Source: Escherichia sp. E4742
Lineage (GTDB): Bacteria > Pseudomonadota > Gammaproteobacteria > Enterobacterales > Enterobacteriaceae
Assembly: GCF_005843885.1 (NCBI RefSeq)
Contig: NZ_CP040443.1
Coordinates: forward strand, 124,001 to 188,000
Length of the DNA: 64,000 nucleotides
Direction of reading: 5' to 3'
The notes below the pieces were generated by a model. The model was not told the DNA's origin, made no database searches, and saw nothing but the letters and a program-made list of their open reading frames with translations. Of this stretch, positions 35,219-44,490 are shown in pieces. A program made the translations under genes and the position numbers. Position 1 is the stretch's first letter. Each line of letters begins with the position of its first letter.

Positions 35219-36900
35219 GCCTCGTCCCTCCATGGCAGTCGTAACGTTATTCGGGTGTAACTATCAGGCTCACAGGCGACGCTTATCCCATAGTCATCGC
35301 CAAACCGTTCACGTAAACGCTTATCCACCAGATTCATCCCCAGCCCGCTGGCATTGGTTGCCGGTTGATACAAACCGGCATTGTCTTCGATCTCCAGCAT
35401 CAAATGTTGCCCATCACGTCGGGCGCTAATTGCCACTCGCCCTGTTTCCAGCAGTTGTGATGTCCCATGTTTGATGGCGTTTTCCACTATTGGTTGCAGG
35501 GTAAACGCGGGCAACTGCTGCCGGGATAATTCCTCCGGAATAGAAATGTTGACCTGCAATCTCGACTGGAAACGCGCCTTTTCAATTTGCAGATAAGCAT
35601 TCACATGTTCAATCTCGTCAGCGAGAGTAACAAACTCCGAAGGCCGCTTTAAGTTTTTGCGGAAAAAAGTGGAAAGATACTGCACCAGTTGGCTGGCCTG
35701 TTCGCTGTCGCGGCGGATCACGGCTTTGATGGTGTTAAGTGCATTAAACAAAAAATGGGGATTGACCTGGGCGTGAAGCAGTTTGATCTCTGACTGGGTG
35801 AGCATCGCTTTTTGCCGCTCATACTGTCCGGCGAGGATCTGCGCCGAAAGCAGTTGTGCAATCCCCTCACCCAGCGTGCGGTTGATCGAGCTGAACAGCC
35901 GATTTTTAGCTTCATACAATTTGATGGTACCCATCACCCGCTGATTTTCACCACGCAGAGGGATCACCAGCGTTGAGCCTAACTTGCACTGCGGATGCAA
36001 AGAGCAACGATAAGGCACTTCGTTGCCATCGGCGTAGACCACTTCTCCGGTTTCAATGGCTTTTAAGGTATAAGCCGAAGAAATCGGTTTACCTGGTAAA
36101 TGATGGTCGTCACCAATACCAGTAAAAGCCAACAGTTTCTCGCGATCGGTAATCGCTACCGCGCCAATATCCAGCTCCTGATACAGCACCTGGGCCACCT
36201 TCATGCTGTTCACTTCGTTAAAGCCCTGGCGCAAAATGCCTTCCGTCGAGGCCGCAACTTTCAGCGCGGTAGCGGAAAAAGCCGAGGTGTATTTTTCAAA
36301 CATCGCGCGCTTATCAAGCAAAATGCGCATAAACAGCGCCGCGCCCACGGTGTTGGTTACCATCATCGGCGCAGCGATATTACTCACCAGACGCACCGCA
36401 TCTTCATAAGGTCGGGCAATCGCCAGGATTATCAGCATTTGCACCATTTCCGCGACGAACGTGACGGCACCAGCGGTAATGGGGTTAAAGACTTTATCGG
36501 TACGCCCGCGGCGGATCAGGATGCTATGTACCAGCCCGCCGAGCAATCCTTCGACTATCGTCGAGATCATGCAACTTAGCGCAGTCATGCCCCCCATCGA
36601 ATATCGATGTAGCCCGCCGGTCAGACCAACCAGTCCGCCCACTACCGGACCACCGAGTAAGCCGCCCATTACCGCGCCTATGGCCCGGGTATTGGCAATA
36701 GAATCGTCAATGTGCAGCCCGAACCAGGTGCCCATGATGCAGAAGATGGAGAAGACGATATAGCAGAGAAATTTGTGCGGCAGACGAACTGTGACCTGCA
36801 TTAATGGTATGAATAATGGCGTTTTACTCATTAACCACGCAATGACCAGAAAAACGCACATCTGCTGAAGCAGCAGCAACACCAGATTAAAATCGTACAT
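35215..36900 (-). CDS. btsS: Pyruvate-sensing histidine kinase BtsS (YehU)
   Basis: Membrane histidine kinase of the LytS type with high affinity for pyruvate (established for E. coli BtsS). From ATG 36900 (MYDFNLVLLLL) it is 561 aa. An N-terminal 5TM-LYT membrane region (about 1-190) is followed by a GAF domain (about 220-360) and a histidine kinase domain with LHAQVNPHFLFNALNTIKAV near 380 holding the phospho-accepting His. The ATP-binding end has IVENAIKHG and GLGMNLVDKRL. An open extension to 36915 starts at GTG without a better ribosome site. Confidence 0.96.
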   Translation of the reverse strand: MYDFNLVLLLLQQMCVFLVIAWLMSKTPLFIPLMQVTVRLPHKFLCYIVFSIFCIMGTWFGLHIDDSIANTRAIGAVMGGLLGGPVVGGLVGLTGGLHRYSMGGMTALSCMISTIVEGLLGGLVHSILIRRGRTDKVFNPITAGAVTFVAEMVQMLIILAIARPYEDAVRLVSNIAAPMMVTNTVGAALFMRILLDKRAMFEKYTSAFSATALKVAASTEGILRQGFNEVNSMKVAQVLYQELDIGAVAITDREKLLAFTGIGDDHHLPGKPISSAYTLKAIETGEVVYADGNEVPYRCSLHPQCKLGSTLVIPLRGENQRVMGTIKLYEAKNRLFSSINRTLGEGIAQLLSAQILAGQYERQKAMLTQSEIKLLHAQVNPHFLFNALNTIKAVIRRDSEQASQLVQYLSTFFRKNLKRPSEFVTLADEIEHVNAYLQIEKARFQSRLQVNISIPEELSRQQLPAFTLQPIVENAIKHGTSQLLETGRVAISARRDGQHLMLEIEDNAGLYQPATNASGLGMNLVDKRLRERFGDDYGISVACEPDSYTRITLRLPWRDEA

Positions 36901-37089
36901 ACCCGCAAACCACACGTCCCTTTAAAACGCGTAACATACATTGCTCGCGTTCAACTTTCTTTGAACTGTTGCAGAAAAATAAAAAATCGTGAGTACGATC
37001 ACTCAAAACAACCAGGCAAAAACAAAATCATCCTAATCGAGATCAAAAAACGACCAAAACTACCTGGTTCATAAAAGAACGTCTACAGT

Positions 37090-37095
37090 TATGCT
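37090..37095 (+). promoter_or_regulatory. Candidate -10 box of mlrA
   Basis: TATGCT about 27 bp before the mlrA ATG, resembling the extended -10 of sigma-S promoters. mlrA is known to be sigma-S dependent in E. coli. No good -35 is visible, which is compatible with sigma-S. Confidence 0.4.
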
Positions 37096-37121
37096 GGGAC
37101 CTCGCAAGCAAGGGTGAAACG

Positions 37122-37856
37122 ATGGCGCTTTACACAATTGGTGAAGTGGCGTTGCTTTGTGATATCAATCCTGTCACGTTACGCGCGTGGCAGAGGCGTT
37201 ACGGGTTATTGAAACCGCAGCGAACAGACGGCGGACATCGCCTGTTTAACGATGCGGATATCGACAGGATCCGGGAGATCAAGCGCTGGATCGACAACGG
37301 CGTGCAGGTCAGCAAAGTTAAAATGCTGCTCAGTAATGAGAATATTGATGTGCAGAACGGCTGGCGCGACCAGCAAGAAATGCTGCTTAATTACCTGCAA
37401 AGCGGTAATCTCCAGAGTTTACGAATGTGGATCAAAGAGCGTGGTCAGGACTACCCCGCCCAGACGCTCACCACACATCTGTTCATTCCTCTGCGTCGGC
37501 GGCTTCAGTGTCAGCAACCGACTCTTCAGGCATTGCTGGCGATCCTTGATGGTGTACTGATCAACTACATCGCCATTTGCCTGGCTTCGGCACGTAAAAA
37601 ACAGGGCAAAGATGCGCTGGTGGTTGGCTGGAATATTCACGATACCACCCGTCTGTGGCTGGAAGGCTGGATTGCCAGCCAGCAGGGATGGCGCATTGAT
37701 GTCCTCGCCCATTCCCTCAACCAGCTCCGCCCGGAACTGTTTGAAGGCCGTACGCTATTGGTGTGGTGCGGCGACAGCCAGTCTCCCGCCCAGCAGCAGC
37801 AACTCACCAGTTGGCAGGAACAAGGGCATGATATTTTCCCGCTTGGCATTAAATGA
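37122..37856 (+). CDS. mlrA: MerR-like regulator MlrA of curli and biofilm
   Basis: Transcription activator of csgD, and so of curli and biofilm matrix, controlled by c-di-GMP enzymes in E. coli. It has 244 aa. The N-terminal MerR winged HTH (1-70) reads YTIGEVALLCDINPVTLRAWQRRYGLLKPQRTDGGHRLF, and the C-terminal domain resembles a B12-binding-type regulatory fold without the His ligand box. AAGGGTG precedes the ATG. It ends ...FPLGIK, one Lys longer than the K-12 protein as I recall it. It is divergent from btsSR. Confidence 0.95.
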   Translation: MALYTIGEVALLCDINPVTLRAWQRRYGLLKPQRTDGGHRLFNDADIDRIREIKRWIDNGVQVSKVKMLLSNENIDVQNGWRDQQEMLLNYLQSGNLQSLRMWIKERGQDYPAQTLTTHLFIPLRRRLQCQQPTLQALLAILDGVLINYIAICLASARKKQGKDALVVGWNIHDTTRLWLEGWIASQQGWRIDVLAHSLNQLRPELFEGRTLLVWCGDSQSPAQQQQLTSWQEQGHDIFPLGIK

Positions 37857-37912
37857 TTCGTTAACAAATGCGCTTTACTGTACAATCCTTTCGTTAACAT
37901 AAGGACTGCATT

Positions 37913-38024
37913 ATGCGCATAGCTAACTAAAATTGGGGTCATCGCCCTGTTCCTGTTTATGGCGTTAGGCGGTATCGGTGGCGTCATGCTCGCAGGTTAC
38001 ACCTTTATTTTGCGTGCTGGCTAA
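37913..38024 (+). pseudogene. yohO: yohO, small membrane protein gene broken by a 4-bp duplication
   Basis: The normal gene encodes a 35-aa single-helix membrane protein. Here the ATG (37913) reads MRIAN and stops at 37928-37930. The sequence GCTAACTAAAATTG contains CTAA twice (37923-37930). Removing one copy restores the frame IGVIALFLFMALGGIGGVMLAGYTFILRAG to the TAA at 38022-38024. The locus is 112 bp, exactly 4 more than a 35-codon gene plus stop. AAGGA still precedes the ATG. An inner ATG (37959) could make a 21-residue remnant, but no ribosome site is evident. Confidence 0.85.
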
Positions 38025-38736
38025 GCGCCTGCACCAGCCGTTCAAACAGGCGGTCTACGATGATCGCCGCCAGTGCCACCAGTAACGCCCCCTGAATCAC
38101 ATAAGCAGTGTTAAATCCGCTAAGTCCGATGATGATCGGCGTACCCAGCGTGCTGGCTCCTACCGTTGAGGCGATCGTCGCCGTGCCAATGTTGATAATC
38201 ACCGAAGTCCGCACACCCGCCAGAATCACCGGCGCAGCCAGCGGTAACTCGACTTTGCGCAGTCGCTGACTACGGCTCATTCCCATGCCTTTGGCAACTT
38301 CGGTCACGCTGGCATCAATCGCTCCCAGCCCGGCAAGTGTCGCCTGCAAGATGGGTAGCACGCCGTAAAGGATCAGCGCGATAATCGCCGGTTGCTGACC
38401 AAAGCCGATCACCGGAACGGCAATCGCCAGCACCGCGACGGGCGGAAAAGTCTGCCCAACGGCGGCAATAGTTTCCACCATCGGGCGAAATTCCGCGCCC
38501 CACGGGCGAGTGACAGCAATTCCGGTACCAGTGCCAATGATCACCGCAAACAAACTCGAAATTCCCACCAGCCAAAAATGGGCCAGCGCCAGGGCTGCAA
38601 AACTTTCTTGCTGATAAACGGGCCGTGGCAGTTGCGGAAATAAAGCACCGAACAGCGACTGGCTATAGGGTAGCCAGAAAATCAGCGCAACAAACAGAGC
38701 AATGAGCCAGAACAGCGGATCGCGCAACATCTTCAT
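38005..38736 (-). CDS. yehW: Osmoprotectant ABC transporter permease YehW
   Basis: Inner-membrane permease (243 aa) of the YehZYXW (OsmF-type) importer, a low-affinity glycine-betaine-type system. About six hydrophobic helices are present. The BPD-type signature EVAKGMGMSRSQRLRKVELPLAAPVILAGVRTSVIINIG occupies about 140-185, including the EAA loop. It is last in the leftward operon, 4 bp after yehX. Its 3' end overlaps the end of yohO on the other strand. Confidence 0.93.
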   Translation of the reverse strand: MKMLRDPLFWLIALFVALIFWLPYSQSLFGALFPQLPRPVYQQESFAALALAHFWLVGISSLFAVIIGTGTGIAVTRPWGAEFRPMVETIAAVGQTFPPVAVLAIAVPVIGFGQQPAIIALILYGVLPILQATLAGLGAIDASVTEVAKGMGMSRSQRLRKVELPLAAPVILAGVRTSVIINIGTATIASTVGASTLGTPIIIGLSGFNTAYVIQGALLVALAAIIVDRLFERLVQALSQHAK

Positions 38737-38740
38737 ACGC

Positions 38741-39667
38741 TCACGCCTCCACCAGCAGATCCTGAAAATGCAGCGTGCCGCAAGGCTGGCCCTGCATGTT
38801 CACCACCGGCAGCACCTCGCATCCCCGCGCAACAAACAGGGAGAGCGCATCGCGTAGCGTCATCTCTTCTGCCAGCGCCTCACCTTCTGCCCGTTCTTCG
38901 CGACGCACGTAATCCGCCACACTACGTAACGAAAGCAGGCGTACACCCAGTTCGCTATGCCCAAAAAACTGGCGGACAAAATCGTTTGCCGGACGAGTAA
39001 GCATCGCCAGCGGATCACCCTGCTGCACCACCTCTCCGTTATCCATCAACACCAGATGTTCTGCCAGCCGTAGCGCCTCGTCGATATCATGGGTCACCAG
39101 CACAATAGTGCGCCCCAGCAAACGGTGAATGCGCGTCATCTCTTGTTGCAACGCGCCACGCGTTACCGGGTCCAGCGCACCAAAAGGTTCATCCATCAGT
39201 AAGACTTGCGGATCGGCAGCCAATGCGCGCGCCACTCCCACACGCTGTTGCTGACCGCCGGAAAGCTGATGCGGATAACGCTCACGCAAATTTGACTCCA
39301 GCCCCAGTAGCGCCATTAATTCGTCGATACGATCGTCAATCCGCGCCCGCGACCATTTTTGTAATTGCGGCATGGTGGCGATGTTTTGCGCCACGCTCCA
39401 GTGGGGGAACAGGCCAATAGATTGAATGGCATAGCCCATCCGGCGGCGCAGCTCCAGCACTGGCAGCGAGCGAATTTCTTCTCCGGCAAAGCGGATCACT
39501 CCGCTGTCATGCTCCACCAGGCGGTTAATCATTTTCAGGGTGGTGGATTTGCCGGAGCCAGATGTGCCAATCAGCACCGAAAAACTCCCTTCCTGAAAAT
39601 TGAGATTGAGATCGTTAACGGCTTTTTGTGCGCCGAACAGTTTGCTGACATGGCTAAATTCAATCAT
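38741..39667 (-). CDS. yehX: Osmoprotectant ABC transporter ATP-binding protein YehX
   Basis: ATPase of the OsmF importer, 308 aa. Walker A GTSGSGKST (34-42), signature LSGGQQQRV with a Q-rich linker, Walker B VLLMDEPFGALDP, and the switch His in VTHDIDEA are all present. The C-terminal third carries a CBS-like regulatory region (about 235-308, LRDALSLFVARGCEVLPVVN), as in osmoregulated ProV/OpuCA ATPases. Its start overlaps the end of yehY by 8 bp. Confidence 0.95.
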   Translation of the reverse strand: MIEFSHVSKLFGAQKAVNDLNLNFQEGSFSVLIGTSGSGKSTTLKMINRLVEHDSGVIRFAGEEIRSLPVLELRRRMGYAIQSIGLFPHWSVAQNIATMPQLQKWSRARIDDRIDELMALLGLESNLRERYPHQLSGGQQQRVGVARALAADPQVLLMDEPFGALDPVTRGALQQEMTRIHRLLGRTIVLVTHDIDEALRLAEHLVLMDNGEVVQQGDPLAMLTRPANDFVRQFFGHSELGVRLLSLRSVADYVRREERAEGEALAEEMTLRDALSLFVARGCEVLPVVNMQGQPCGTLHFQDLLVEA

Positions 39668-40817
39668 TACGTTTCACCTTCAGCAGTGCGATAAGCAAAT
39701 CGAACAGCGCGTCGGTAAGCACCGCCAGAACAATTACCGGGATCACCCCCAGCAACACTAAATCAATGGCACTGCTTAACAGCCCCTGGAAAACCAGCGC
39801 ACCAAAACCGCCTGCGCCGATTAATGCCGCAATCACCGCCATGCCGACGGTTTGCACCATCACCACCCGCAGGCTGCGCAGAAATACTGGCATCGCCAGC
39901 GGTAGCTGAACATGCAGGAATCGCTGCGCCCCACTCATGCCCATCGCTCTGGCGCTCTCCAGCACATCGCGCGGGATCTGATTCAAGCCGACTACCACGC
40001 CGCGCACCAGCGGCAGCAAGGCATAGAGCACCAGAGCAATCAGTGCGGGTGTCATTCCGGTACCTGCTATGCCGAGCTTCCCCAGCCACGGAAAGGCAGT
40101 AACCAGCGCGGCAAGCGGCGCAATCAACAGGCCAAATAGCGCCACCGAAGGCACGGTCTGAATGACATTGAGCAGAGAAAAAATCGCCCCCTGACGCGCA
40201 GTGGAAAAGTAGCACCAGACGCCCAGCGGCACGCCAATCACCAGCGCAGGCAGCACCGCACCAAACAGCAGGGTCAGATGTTGCGCCAGTGCGTCATCGA
40301 ATACATCCTGACGGTTGGCGTATTCTTTCATTAGCGAGAGATCGTTAAGCGTGCCGGAGTACAGCAACCACAGCGGAATGATGGCAATCTGCATATGCAA
40401 CAACCAGCGCCACAGCGGATGCGTGGAGATTCGGCGGATGGCATCGCTACAGGCCAGCAATGCCAGCGCCGCAGCCAGCCAGAAACCACTGCCGAGGCTG
40501 GTACGCGCCAGCGCACTGCCATTTTGCGCCAGTTGTGCCGCCGCCTTTCCTGCGCCCCACACCAGTAACACGAAGACGAGTTGCGCCAGAATGAGTACAA
40601 AAATGCTGCCTTTTTTTGCGGGAATAAAACAGGCTGTCAGCCAGGCGCAGCCAACGCCCACCAGCATCCAGATCGTTTGCGGCCACAGTTGCCACAGATA
40701 ACGCCCCTCACCAGAGACTAAACGGTTAGGTGCGTAGCTGATAAACGGCAGCACCACTGCTATTGCCATCAGCAACAACAGTAACGTCAGAACAGGATTA
40801 ATACGTAGATAAGACAC
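39660..40817 (-). CDS. yehY: Osmoprotectant ABC transporter permease YehY
   Basis: Second permease of the importer, 385 aa. It is longer than YehW because of an N-terminal extension with extra membrane helices (ILTLLLLLMAIAVVLPF and several more before residue 170). The permease core has the signature ESARAMGMSGAQRFLHVQLPLAMPVFLRSLRVVMVQTVG (about 285-325). It follows osmF by 6 bp. Confidence 0.94.
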   Translation of the reverse strand: MSYLRINPVLTLLLLLMAIAVVLPFISYAPNRLVSGEGRYLWQLWPQTIWMLVGVGCAWLTACFIPAKKGSIFVLILAQLVFVLLVWGAGKAAAQLAQNGSALARTSLGSGFWLAAALALLACSDAIRRISTHPLWRWLLHMQIAIIPLWLLYSGTLNDLSLMKEYANRQDVFDDALAQHLTLLFGAVLPALVIGVPLGVWCYFSTARQGAIFSLLNVIQTVPSVALFGLLIAPLAALVTAFPWLGKLGIAGTGMTPALIALVLYALLPLVRGVVVGLNQIPRDVLESARAMGMSGAQRFLHVQLPLAMPVFLRSLRVVMVQTVGMAVIAALIGAGGFGALVFQGLLSSAIDLVLLGVIPVIVLAVLTDALFDLLIALLKVKRND

Positions 40818-40823
40818 GGGAAA

Positions 40824-41741
40824 TTACTTCGTCCACCCTTTTTGTTTCAGGTAGTCGGCAGCCACTTTTTTGGCATCCCGTCCTTCCACTGCAATGCTGG
40901 CATTCAGTTGCTGCAATGTTTTTTCATCGAGGCTGGCGAAGACTGGCTGTAGCCACTGTGCCATTTGCGGATACTCTTTCAGCACCGACTCACGCACCAC
41001 TGGTGCAGGCGCGTAGATAGGTTGCACGCCTTGCGGATCGCTTAAGGTTTGCAGCCCCAGCGCCGCTACCGGGCCGTCAGTTCCGTAAGCCATTGCGGCA
41101 TTAACGCCAGAAGTTTGCTGGGCAGCGGCTTTAATCGTCACCGCCGTGTCGCCACCGGCCAGTGACAGCAACTGATCCTGACCGAGCTTAAAGCCATAGG
41201 CTTTTTCAAAAGCGGGTAACGCATCGGCGCGTTCGATAAACTCTGCTGAGGCCGCCAGTTTGAAGGTGCCGCCCTCTTTCAGATAACGGCTCAGGTCGGC
41301 AAGCGAAGTGAGTTTGTTTTTCTCTGCAACATCCTGACGCACGGCGATGGTCCAGGTGTTATTCGCAGGTGCGGGCGTCAGCCAGATTAACTTGTTTTGC
41401 TCTGCATCGAGTTTTTTGACTTTCTCGTAGCCTTGCCCGGCATTTTTCCACGCTGCATCGTTTTCATCTTTAAAGAAGAAAGCGCCATTGCCGGTATATT
41501 CCGGGTAGATATCAAGTTCGCCGGAAGTAATCGCCCCGCGCACCACAGGTGTGGTTCCCAACTGGACTTTATTGACCGTCGGTACGCCGTGGCTTTCGAG
41601 TACCTGTAAGATGATGTTGCCGAGTAGCGCGCCCTCGGTATCGATTTTCGAACCAACTTTAACGGGGGAAGCCGCCTGTAGCGGCAGGCTCACGGCTGCC
41701 AACATAACCAGTGAACCTGTCCAGAGCTTTGAGAGTGGCAT
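40824..41741 (-). CDS. osmF: Periplasmic osmoprotectant-binding protein OsmF (YehZ)
   Basis: Solute-binding protein of the YehWXYZ importer, 305 aa, first gene of the leftward operon. The signal peptide MPLSKLWTGSLVMLAAVSLPLQA is followed by a mature OpuAC-type domain (VKVGSKIDTEGALLGNIILQVLE, GELDIYPEYTGNGAFFF, VVRESVLKEYPQ) typical of glycine betaine/choline binding proteins. Published work makes this operon sigma-S- and osmo-induced with low affinity for betaines. Confidence 0.95.
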   Translation of the reverse strand: MPLSKLWTGSLVMLAAVSLPLQAASPVKVGSKIDTEGALLGNIILQVLESHGVPTVNKVQLGTTPVVRGAITSGELDIYPEYTGNGAFFFKDENDAAWKNAGQGYEKVKKLDAEQNKLIWLTPAPANNTWTIAVRQDVAEKNKLTSLADLSRYLKEGGTFKLAASAEFIERADALPAFEKAYGFKLGQDQLLSLAGGDTAVTIKAAAQQTSGVNAAMAYGTDGPVAALGLQTLSDPQGVQPIYAPAPVVRESVLKEYPQMAQWLQPVFASLDEKTLQQLNASIAVEGRDAKKVAADYLKQKGWTK

Positions 41742-41789
41742 GATGCTTTCCTCATTCTTTTACTGTTGTTTTCAGCGAATTAAGAGAAA

Positions 41790-41796
41790 AGCATAG
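41790..41796 (-). promoter_or_regulatory. Candidate sigma-S -10 of the osmF operon
   Basis: Minus-strand CTATGCT about 50 bp before the osmF ATG fits the sigma-S extended -10 (CTAYRCT). The operon is known to be sigma-S dependent. The assignment is from sequence alone. Confidence 0.45.
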
Positions 41797-41883
41797 TTGA
41801 TAATGGCGGGGTTATCCTGAGCGGAAAGATTCAGTTGCAGAATCAGATAAATACTTAAAGGGCATATCTTGCCCCGCGTTTCT

Positions 41884-41967
41884 TGCCGGATGCGGCGCTA
41901 CAAAGGGTGAAAATTGAACAAGTTGCAAACATCCTGTAGGCCTGATAAGCGCGGCGCATCAGGCAAA
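41884..41967. repeat. REP pair between osmF and bglX
   Basis: GCCGGATGCGGCGCTAC near 41885 and an opposed unit TGTAGGCCTGATAAGCGCGG ... GCATCAGGC (about 41935-41966) form a small BIME in the gap between the leftward genes osmF and bglX, downstream of bglX. Confidence 0.85.
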
Positions 41968-41997
41968 GGGCGCAAACGTCGCGCCCTTACTAAAGCA

Positions 41998-44295
41998 TTA
42001 CAGCAACTCAAACTCGCCTTTCTTAACGCGTGCGGAATCGGTGCCGATGAAGACGTTGAATTTGCCAGGCTCGGCGTCATATTTCATCTGTTGATTCCAG
42101 AACTTCAGCGCCTCAATATCGATTGGGAAGCTGACGGTCTGAGTTTCGCCCGGTTTCAGGGTGATTTTCTCAAAACCTTTCAGCTGTTTCACCGGGCGAC
42201 TCATGGAAGCCGTCACATCCTGCAAGTACATCTGCACTACCGTAGACCCTTCGCGCTTACCGGTGTTCGTCACCTGCACGCTGGCGGTCACTTTACCGTC
42301 ACGCTTCATGGTCGGCGCAGAAAGTTTCACATCAGAGACGGTGAAAGTGGTATAGCTCAGACCATAGCCGAACGGATAAAGCGCCCCGTTAGCTTCATCA
42401 AAATAACGCGAAGTGTATTTGTTCGGCTTGTCGGCATTATACGGACGACCGGTATTCAGATGGCTGTAGTAAACAGGGATCTGCCCGACAGAACGCGGGA
42501 AGGACATTGGCAGCTTACCGGACGGGTTGTAATCGCCAAACAGCACATCGGCAATCGCGTTACCGCCTTCCGTACCCGCAAACCAGGTTTCCAGAATCGC
42601 ATCAGCCTGCTGATCTTCTTTCACCAGCGCCAGCGGACGCCCGTTCATCAGCACCAGCACCAGCGGTTTACCAGTGGCTTTCAACGCCGCAATCAAATCA
42701 CGCTGACTTTGCGGAATAGTGATATCGGTACGGCTGGAGGCTTCATGCGCCATCCCCTGGGCTTCACCGACCACAGCCACTACCACATCAGATTGTTTCG
42801 CGGTCTGCACCGCTTCATCAATCATCTCTTGCGGCGAGCGCGGATCGACTTTGACTGCTTCTTCATACTGATTCAGGAAATCGATAATGCCTTTGTCACT
42901 GGTGACGTTCGCCCCTTTGGCATACAGCACCTTACCGTTTTCACCGACGGCATTTTTAATCCCGGTCAGTACAGTCACGGATTGATCGGCGACACCGGCT
43001 GCGGACCAGCTGCCCATCACGTCACGTTTGCTGTCCGCCAGTGGACCAACCACCGCAATGGTTGCCGATTTTTTCAGCGGCAGGGTTTCAAGGCGGTTTT
43101 TCAACAACACCAGGCTTTCGCGCGCCACTTCACGTGCTTCTTTGCGGTGCAGGCGGCTTTCAGCATTGGTATCCACCGGGTCAGACTCTTTCGGACCGAG
43201 ATGGCTGTATGGGTCGTTAAACAGCCCCATATCATATTTAACGTTCAATACGTGGCGGGCAGCGTCGTCCAGCTCTTCCATCGTCACTTTGCCAGACTTG
43301 ATCAACCCAGGCAGATACTTCGAGTAATACTCGTCGCTCATGCTCATGTTGATCCCGGACTTAAGCGCCACGCGCACCGCATCTTCCGGGTCTGCCGCCG
43401 TACCGTGTTTGATCAACTCTTTGATTGCGCCATGATCGGAAACCGTGATGCCTTTAAAGCCCCACTGATCGCGCAGGACATCTTTCAGCAGCCAGGAATC
43501 AGAAGTTGCAGGCGTGCCGTTGAGTGAGTTCAGCGCCACCATCACCGCGCCGCTGCCTGCGTCCAGCCCCGCTTTGTACGGCGGCATATAGTCATTAAAC
43601 AAACGCTGCGGGCTCATATCGACGGTGTTGTACTCTTTACCGCCTTCTACCGCGCCGTAAGCAGCAAAGTGTTTGACGCTGGTCATCACCGAGTAGCGAT
43701 CTGCCGGGCTTTTACCCTGCATCGCTTCCACCATGGTTTTACCCATAGTTGAGGTGAGATACGTATCTTCACCAAAACCTTCGGAAGCGCGACCCCAGCG
43801 AGGATCGCGCGAGACATCGACCATCGGCGCCCAGGTCATGTTCAGGCCATCGTCCGCCGCTTCATAAGCAGAAACGCGCCCGACGGTTTTCACTGCGTCG
43901 AGGTTAAAAGAGGACGCAAGACCGAGGCTAATCGGGAAGACGGTGCGCTGACCATGCAGCACGTCGTAGGCAAAGAAGAGAGGAATTTTCAGGCGGCTCA
44001 GTTCCATCACCTGATCCTGCATGGCGCGGATATCCTGACGTGTGACGGTATTGAAAATCGCCCCCACCTGCCCGTCTTTGATCATCTCGCGGATCGCCTC
44101 TTTCGGGTTATCCGGGCCAACGCTGATTAAACGCAGCTGACCAATTTTCTCATCGACCGTCATTTTCTTGAGCAGTTCGGTGACGAACGCATCCCGCGCT
44201 TCGGGCGTTAATGGATGGTTGCCGAATAAATCATCCGCCAGTGCTGGCTGTAGGGCCAGACTCACCGCGATACCTACTGAACATAGCCATTTCAT
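41998..44295 (-). CDS. bglX: Periplasmic beta-glucosidase BglX (GH3)
   Basis: Periplasmic glycoside hydrolase family 3 beta-glucosidase. From ATG 44295 (MKWLCSVGIAVSLALQPALADD, signal peptide) it is 765 aa, the usual length; the open frame continues 22 codons upstream without a signal. The GH3 N-domain contains KHFAAYGAVEGGKEYN and the nucleophile region GITVSDHGAI. The GH3 C-domain follows (about 400-630), with a fibronectin-III-like end (about 670-765, GREGSTVVQMYLQDV...). It is monocistronic and divergent from dld. Confidence 0.95.
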   Translation of the reverse strand: MKWLCSVGIAVSLALQPALADDLFGNHPLTPEARDAFVTELLKKMTVDEKIGQLRLISVGPDNPKEAIREMIKDGQVGAIFNTVTRQDIRAMQDQVMELSRLKIPLFFAYDVLHGQRTVFPISLGLASSFNLDAVKTVGRVSAYEAADDGLNMTWAPMVDVSRDPRWGRASEGFGEDTYLTSTMGKTMVEAMQGKSPADRYSVMTSVKHFAAYGAVEGGKEYNTVDMSPQRLFNDYMPPYKAGLDAGSGAVMVALNSLNGTPATSDSWLLKDVLRDQWGFKGITVSDHGAIKELIKHGTAADPEDAVRVALKSGINMSMSDEYYSKYLPGLIKSGKVTMEELDDAARHVLNVKYDMGLFNDPYSHLGPKESDPVDTNAESRLHRKEAREVARESLVLLKNRLETLPLKKSATIAVVGPLADSKRDVMGSWSAAGVADQSVTVLTGIKNAVGENGKVLYAKGANVTSDKGIIDFLNQYEEAVKVDPRSPQEMIDEAVQTAKQSDVVVAVVGEAQGMAHEASSRTDITIPQSQRDLIAALKATGKPLVLVLMNGRPLALVKEDQQADAILETWFAGTEGGNAIADVLFGDYNPSGKLPMSFPRSVGQIPVYYSHLNTGRPYNADKPNKYTSRYFDEANGALYPFGYGLSYTTFTVSDVKLSAPTMKRDGKVTASVQVTNTGKREGSTVVQMYLQDVTASMSRPVKQLKGFEKITLKPGETQTVSFPIDIEALKFWNQQMKYDAEPGKFNVFIGTDSARVKKGEFELL

Positions 44296-44490
44296 GTGGA
44301 TTATTCTTCCTCTGTTGCCCGACGTGGCAGCGAAAATGGTGCAAAAGCGGTAGTTTGCCATAAGCCTGATGGAGAGAGAAAAAGAAAGCTCAGTTTATTG
44401 TCTGAATTTTCAAAATATTCACTCGCTGAATTGTCATACAAGGCGCTATTCTAGTTTGTGATGTTTTTTCGCCACCACAAGGAGTGGAAA

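Noticed and set aside
41914..43527. 537-codon plus-strand open frame opposite bglX
   Set aside because: It lies wholly antisense to the well-conserved bglX, with its frame pattern set by bglX codon bias. The protein has implausible His/Arg/Phe-rich composition and no ribosome site.
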